DNA of 64,000 nt from Pardosa pseudoannulata (taxonomy: Eukaryota > Arthropoda > Arachnida > Araneae > Lycosidae). The stretch covers positions 117,837,429 through 117,901,428 of the forward strand of contig CM063502.1 in NCBI GenBank assembly GCA_032207245.1, read 5' to 3'. Under the pieces are notes generated by a model that searched no databases, had not been told where the DNA came from, and was given only the letters and a program-made list of their open reading frames with translations. Positions within the stretch are counted from its first letter, which is position 1; each line of letters begins with the position of its first letter. Of this stretch, positions 59,096 through 64,000 are shown piece by piece. A program made the translations under genes and the position numbers.

Positions 59096-61430
59096 TCTTG
59101 TCACGTGGGTGGAAGAGAAATAGGGAACACGGCTGCTCAAAGTTTCTCACCAGCCTGTTTCTGATAGGGAAATCAAAACGGGCTAGCGGAAGCCTCAAGT
59201 ATCATTATCATAGAAAAAAAAACAGGATAAAATTCTTGATTTAACTACTTTAAAGTAATAAAAGCTAGAAGTAATTCGACATTCGGGTATAAGATATATA
59301 TACATTACATACATTATTTAAGTTATTGAAGAGTTTACTCATTGCTTCGACAATAATTATTATTTATTACTAAAATTTTTAATAAACAATTTTTTTAATT
59401 TAATCATTCAAAACAACTAAATTTCTTAATTTCTATTTTAGTTGAATCACATTGGTTTCGCAGTGATTTTCATGTGATATGATTTTATATGGGCAGTTAC
59501 AGCAGAAAGACCGAACCTTCACATTAAAAATGACTTTCTTTATCAGTGACTTCAATGCTATTAATGAAGCACTCATTTCGTTTTAATGCTCTGCTAATAA
59601 ATCATCGCCTCTCAGAAGAATCGACAGATAAGCAGCTCTGTTAATGAGTTAATTACGAGGAGATTTGCGAGATTGCAATACTTTTTAATTTATCAAGTTT
59701 CAAACGACGTCCATGCGGATAGAAGCTTCGGATGTGTGGAGGAATCTGTTTATTCCCTTGGTTTATTATAGTTTTATGCATAAATATGATTTATATAAGA
59801 CAATAGATATTATGATTTGATAAGCTGCTGGTGTTTCTATTGAAGTACGCAATTTATGAAAAAGTTGATTTTTCGAATTATTTAATGAACACTATTGTGA
59901 ATTAAGTTAAAATGCGTATCAACGAAATACGTTAATTAATGGTACTTTTAGTTTGGTAAATTAATCATTAGTTAATTACACATTATTATTAATTTTTATT
60001 TGCTTTCAGGGAAATTATTAAAACCGCTAAAATTCAGATGAATATTAAAAAGACTGTAAAAGTTAAAAGACTGAAAAATTGCCGTGAAAGATTTAAAAAG
60101 GATTCAATTATAGTGTTCATATATTTTTGTCTGTAAGAATCTCCGTAAACAGAAAAAGTGTACGGCTGACTGTAACACATTTGATGAGATTTTTGTTGAT
60201 GAATTCAGTTAAGATATATAAATAGCAATGTGTATGCTTTAAAAATGTATTGTTAACATTTTAATGCTGCAAGATATATAATTAGTTAGTCTGGGGGCAG
60301 ATAGAAATTTTTTCACGAATTGTGAAATAAAAGTTTTTTTTTAAACTCAAGTAGAGAAATCCTTTGACATAAAATATTTGATAAATTTGATAATATTTTA
60401 GTTGGTAAAAATAGAGATACGTACGTTTTAACAAAGCAGTTTTAACATTTTACATGAAATAAAACAGAAAAGCAGTTAGTCTGGTGGTAGAGGGATATAC
60501 TTTCATAAATTGCAATATAAAGGTTTTTTTTTTATTCATGTAGAGATAGATAGTCATTGATTCGCTTAAAATTCTAAAGAAGTAATAACGATCACATACA
60601 ATAAATTCAAACAAACTAATAAAAAAATAATATAAACGTAAAAGTAAATATAATTAAACAATTTTTTCCTATGACCTCACTTGGCAAGTAAATTTGAAAT
60701 TTTAAGGACTCAAACAAATATATTATAACCTCTTAGTTAAGATATAAGAATGCCCGTTAAATGAGAAAATGAAAATAAATCTTACAGCTAAATTAAACAC
60801 TAATGGAAAACTTCTGAGAACTGATTTTTCTCTAAGAAGATGCTACTGTTAAATAATAAAATTAAAGACTATTCCTCAAAACGTAACGAATGGAAAATGG
60901 GGATATATTTAATATAGGATTTAAGTTTGCTTCCTGTTATATGGAAATATTATAGTAAAGCAACTGAATGTATGAATTAACTAAGATATCTTATCTGTTT
61001 AATCTAACTTCTTAATTATGTTATGCTCTGTAAACAAGAGTTTTGCAATGTGTTGCACTATTTGCTTCTTCATTTACCATAATTTGTGTTTAGTACAATG
61101 AACTTTTGCATGAAGTTTTGCAACATCTCTTCTAATGTTAACCATATATGCATAGAAAACATATTTTCTGGTTATTTGGCAACAAGTTAAAAGGCTCACT
61201 CATAAATAATGTGGATTGTAAACAGTGGCGGCTTGACAAATTAACAGACGATAATATTGAGTGAAAATATTCACGGTACAATCTTAGATTCTAACCTTAC
61301 TGTCTGATACAGAAGGTGTAATATATAGATTCGATTTTATTTTTAACAGTAATATCTTGTTTTGTACTCGTCATGTCTCAAGCATTTCAATGCTTATCCA
61401 AATGTCGTTGAATCGCTAAACATGCATAAG
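59096..61430. other. intergenic; one short diverged duplication
   Basis: No gene supported. 60280-60365 and 60470-60555 are related (gttagtctgg, cagatagaaa/tagagggata, ttcataaattg/ttcacgaattg, a T run, tagaga), a duplication with a spacing of about 190 bp. Confidence 0.5.
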
Positions 61431-61585
61431 GTTTGGTTTGATTTGGAGCTCTACAGCCTATTTCTATAACACAAGGGTTAATTCGACTGGGACCTTCTGA
61501 TTAAAGCAGATTACAAATGGCTACAAACTTCCATTCAAATGGTGGCACTTAAACTCACTAATTCAGGTACCGAAAAGTGAATCAT
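61431..61585 (-). mobile_element. SINE-A copy
   Basis: Minus strand: gtttggtttgatttggagct, ctacagcctat, acaagggttaattcgactgg, gacctt, gctacaaacttccattc, a decayed B box, and accgaaaagtg. The tRNA head is lost. Confidence 0.8.
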
Positions 61586-62246
61586 AAATTGGAGCAACGT
61601 ATTCAATTTATGATTCCTTTTTCCGACGAAGAATGGGATGATTTATCACGTGATAGAGAAAACTTAATTGTCTTGTGACACACCAACCTGAACCAAAGTA
61701 AGTCAGTTGAAAAAAATTTGCTATCAAGTGAAAATCCACGCTTACTTAATTGAAAAAATTAATTATAAACTTAATCGGTTATTTCTTAACACATAAATTT
61801 ACATATGGTAAGGCTTTTAAGCTCCTACTTCCCGATGTTCTCAAAACCTATTATCGGTCATTTATTCCCTTCTTTATTAAAATAGAGGGGCCCATAAGCT
61901 GTAAACTTACATAGTTATTCATTAAAGTGTTCCTATAGTTTAGAAAACACCTTAACTAAAAGAATCTAAAGATTGTCAGAACTTCTAAATTTTTGATTTT
62001 TAGTTTTTTTAATATATTAAACTGTAAACCTTTCTGAAAATTTTGATACCATTATGTTTGCCATATTTTAAATAGAACGAAAGTGATATCAAAATAAATT
62101 ATTTCCATCAAATGCTAAGTTGAAATTTAATTTAAATTTTACAATGTTTTTCTCAAATTATATATTTTTTTCATTTCCACTCACAATATCTTAAAAACTG
62201 TTTCCTAATAGTTTTATGAAGTTTTTTGTCATGATGTAAGTATATA

Positions 62247-63074
62247 CAGGGTGCATAGTAAAGTCTTGGGACTGACTTTTTCCTGCAAACGTTGGTCGTA
62301 GAAATATACTTCCAATTACAAAATTGTTACGAATGAAATAAGCATTCCTTTTATGGTATTTTTAAATCTAAAAATTTGATTTTTCAAAAATCTCAAAACC
62401 TAAATTTTTATACGTTTCTCTGTTTTCTATAATTATATTTAGTAAAAACTGAAACTCATTCTAAGAACCTCAACGAAAAAAGTTGCATTTCTCTAAGTCC
62501 AAAATTGACCAAGATATTTAAATTCAAAATTTCAAGATTTTTATCCTTCATTTAGGGATCGGTTAATAGATTAACAACTGTAATTAAAAGTCAAAACCAG
62601 GTAGCAACGTCCCTTTTATGGTGAAAGGGTGGAAAAGTTTATTGATTATGTACGAGAGGAGTGCCTCCAAAGTAAAGTGGATATACCATATTTTTTCCAG
62701 TAAAATAATTTCTTTATTATGTCCCCCCCTTTTGTGTAAAATAGATTATTCAACCCCATTTCAATCTGTAATTACTGTAAATAATCTATTATTCGATCTC
62801 CTTAATAAGGGAGTAAAAATCTTTAAATTTCTGCACATTTTCAAAAGTTAAACGTTTTGTGCTACTTTTCTTAGAGTTTTAATTTTTAATAAAATATAAC
62901 AAGAAACAGAAAAAGTATAAAATTTAAATTTCGAGAATCGCAAAATTGAGTTTTTAAATTTAAAAATAGCATAAAACGAAGACTTATCTGAAAAAATTTT
63001 GAAATTGGAAGTATGTATCTACGACCAACGTTTGCAGAGAAAAAGACCGATAAAGTACTTTACTACGCTCCCAG
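62247..63074. mobile_element. 828-bp fold-back element with about 200-bp inverted ends
   Basis: The left end CAGGGTGCATAGTAAAGTC continues tttttcctgcaaacgttggt and cgtagaaatatacttccaat. The right end is its diverged reverse complement, starting CTGGGAGCGTAGTAAAGTA. TA lies immediately outside both ends. About 400 bp of non-coding DNA separates the arms. The TA target and CAGGG start point to the Tc1/mariner superfamily. Confidence 0.85.
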
Positions 63075-63756
63075 TATATTATGAGTCATAAATTTAACAT
63101 TTTTTCATCTTCACTATAGTTCTAAACTTTGAATTTTTAATATTAAAAATTTATGCTACTTTAATATTTTTCGAATTTCTAACATAGTTTTTATGTAAGT
63201 AATCTATGTATACGTTTTAAGCTGGGTATACTGTAAAGATATATTATTATTAATTATATTTGGGAAACAAATTTTACTATGAATGTAAAGTATTTTCTGA
63301 TAACTTCCAGGTAATACTATTTCTAATTTTTGCATTGTTATACGATGGGTTAAAAAATGATTTTTTTCCAATTCGTAAACGTTACATAATGTTTTAATGT
63401 AAACTAAGTATTTCCTTACATATAGATGGCAAAAATACCAGTTGAAAAAGTGTCTTAAAGTTTTCGATTGTTGAAAATAATTTCTGTCAATTTTTGGTTT
63501 ATCAGTAACTCTGAGATGCTTTTAGGGTAACTTGTGGCTAACAGGTAAAATCTTCTCACATGGCTCAAAATTTAAGCGAAAATTTCATTAAAGATAAAAG
63601 CTGTTGAAAATCAAAATCTTGAGAGGTGAAAGACCGATCTCCCTTTCCTTCGTCAATTACTTACGAGTATCACTGCACTTTTTTAATCATATATATTACA
63701 GTATGTACAGGGACAAATTGAGACACTTTCAATTTAAATATTTTCATTTTTAATAT

Positions 63757-64000
63757 TTAACACTTTGACTGCCAAGCCAAAATTGCAAATGTTCACAACG
63801 GGGCCAAACTTTTTTTTGTGTGTAATTTGTATTTTTTCAACATAAAACTATATATAAAAACAATATTTTGAAACAAACTCTCTCTATTTATATATATTCC
63901 CTTTTTTGTTGCATGTTCCAAATATTTAATTTTTCATAAAACTTAGCTCATAAAATCGTCACATATACCAATTTGCGCAAACCACGTATACCTAACACAT
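63757..64000 (+). mobile_element. piggyBac-like left end, truncated by the window edge
   Basis: TTAA at 63757-63760 followed by CACTTTGACTGCCAAGCC, closely resembling known piggyBac-type termini (CCCTTTGACTGCCA). The rest would lie beyond base 64000. Confidence 0.5.

Noticed and set aside
60140..60210. Short frame beginning KKCTADC after a possible acceptor, considered as the next exon of the secreted precursor
   Set aside because: The acceptor gives phase 0 where phase 1 is needed, and the distance is over 8 kb. Likely chance.

Overview
This is a eukaryotic nuclear window: very AT-rich, intron-rich, with sparse genes and many transposable elements. The element mix (RTE-type LINE, GTF2IRD2-like hAT, piggyBac, mariner, Helitron-like elements, tRNA-derived SINEs, long TA microsatellites) together with the divergence of the one recognisable conserved gene suggests an arthropod. 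A spider or other chelicerate is my best guess, but the sequence alone does not prove it. There are no operons, no CRISPR array and no prokaryotic features.

1-21.8 kb, minus strand: a split gene for TAMM41, the mitochondrial CDP-diacylglycerol synthase (phosphatidate cytidylyltransferase) needed for cardiolipin synthesis. Seven coding exons were found from the ATG at 21716 down to 1466. All have GT-AG boundaries and compatible phases and encode about 307 residues. The short last coding exon was not found and probably lies left of base 1. A 40-codon upstream ORF overlaps the TAMM41 start as ATGA. Intron 6 (about 9 kb) contains a decayed RTE-type LINE split by a hAT element with perfect 8-bp target duplications. 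Intron 3 contains a dead piggyBac-like element flanked by TTAA.

22-51.6 kb: no convincing gene. It holds a 341-bp-period duplication, a perfect 50-bp palindrome, copies of a tRNA-derived SINE, two tail-to-tail Helitron-like elements, a TIR MITE, a 75-bp tandem repeat interrupted by a 160-bp MITE, a decayed mariner transposase, long TA arrays, a GC-richer island, a 1.3-kb higher-order repeat array, a second SINE family, and a piggyBac deletion derivative that keeps the end of its transposase.

51.6-52.1 kb, plus strand: the only other plausible gene is a first coding exon for a small secreted, cysteine-containing peptide precursor. It ends in a consensus splice donor. I could not place its downstream exon.

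52-64 kb: repeats again. These are a hAT MITE, a 208-bp satellite of about five units, a TA array next to a perfect 20-bp-stem hairpin, four copies of a 600-700 bp repeat, a SINE copy, an 828-bp fold-back element, and a piggyBac-like end running off the right edge.
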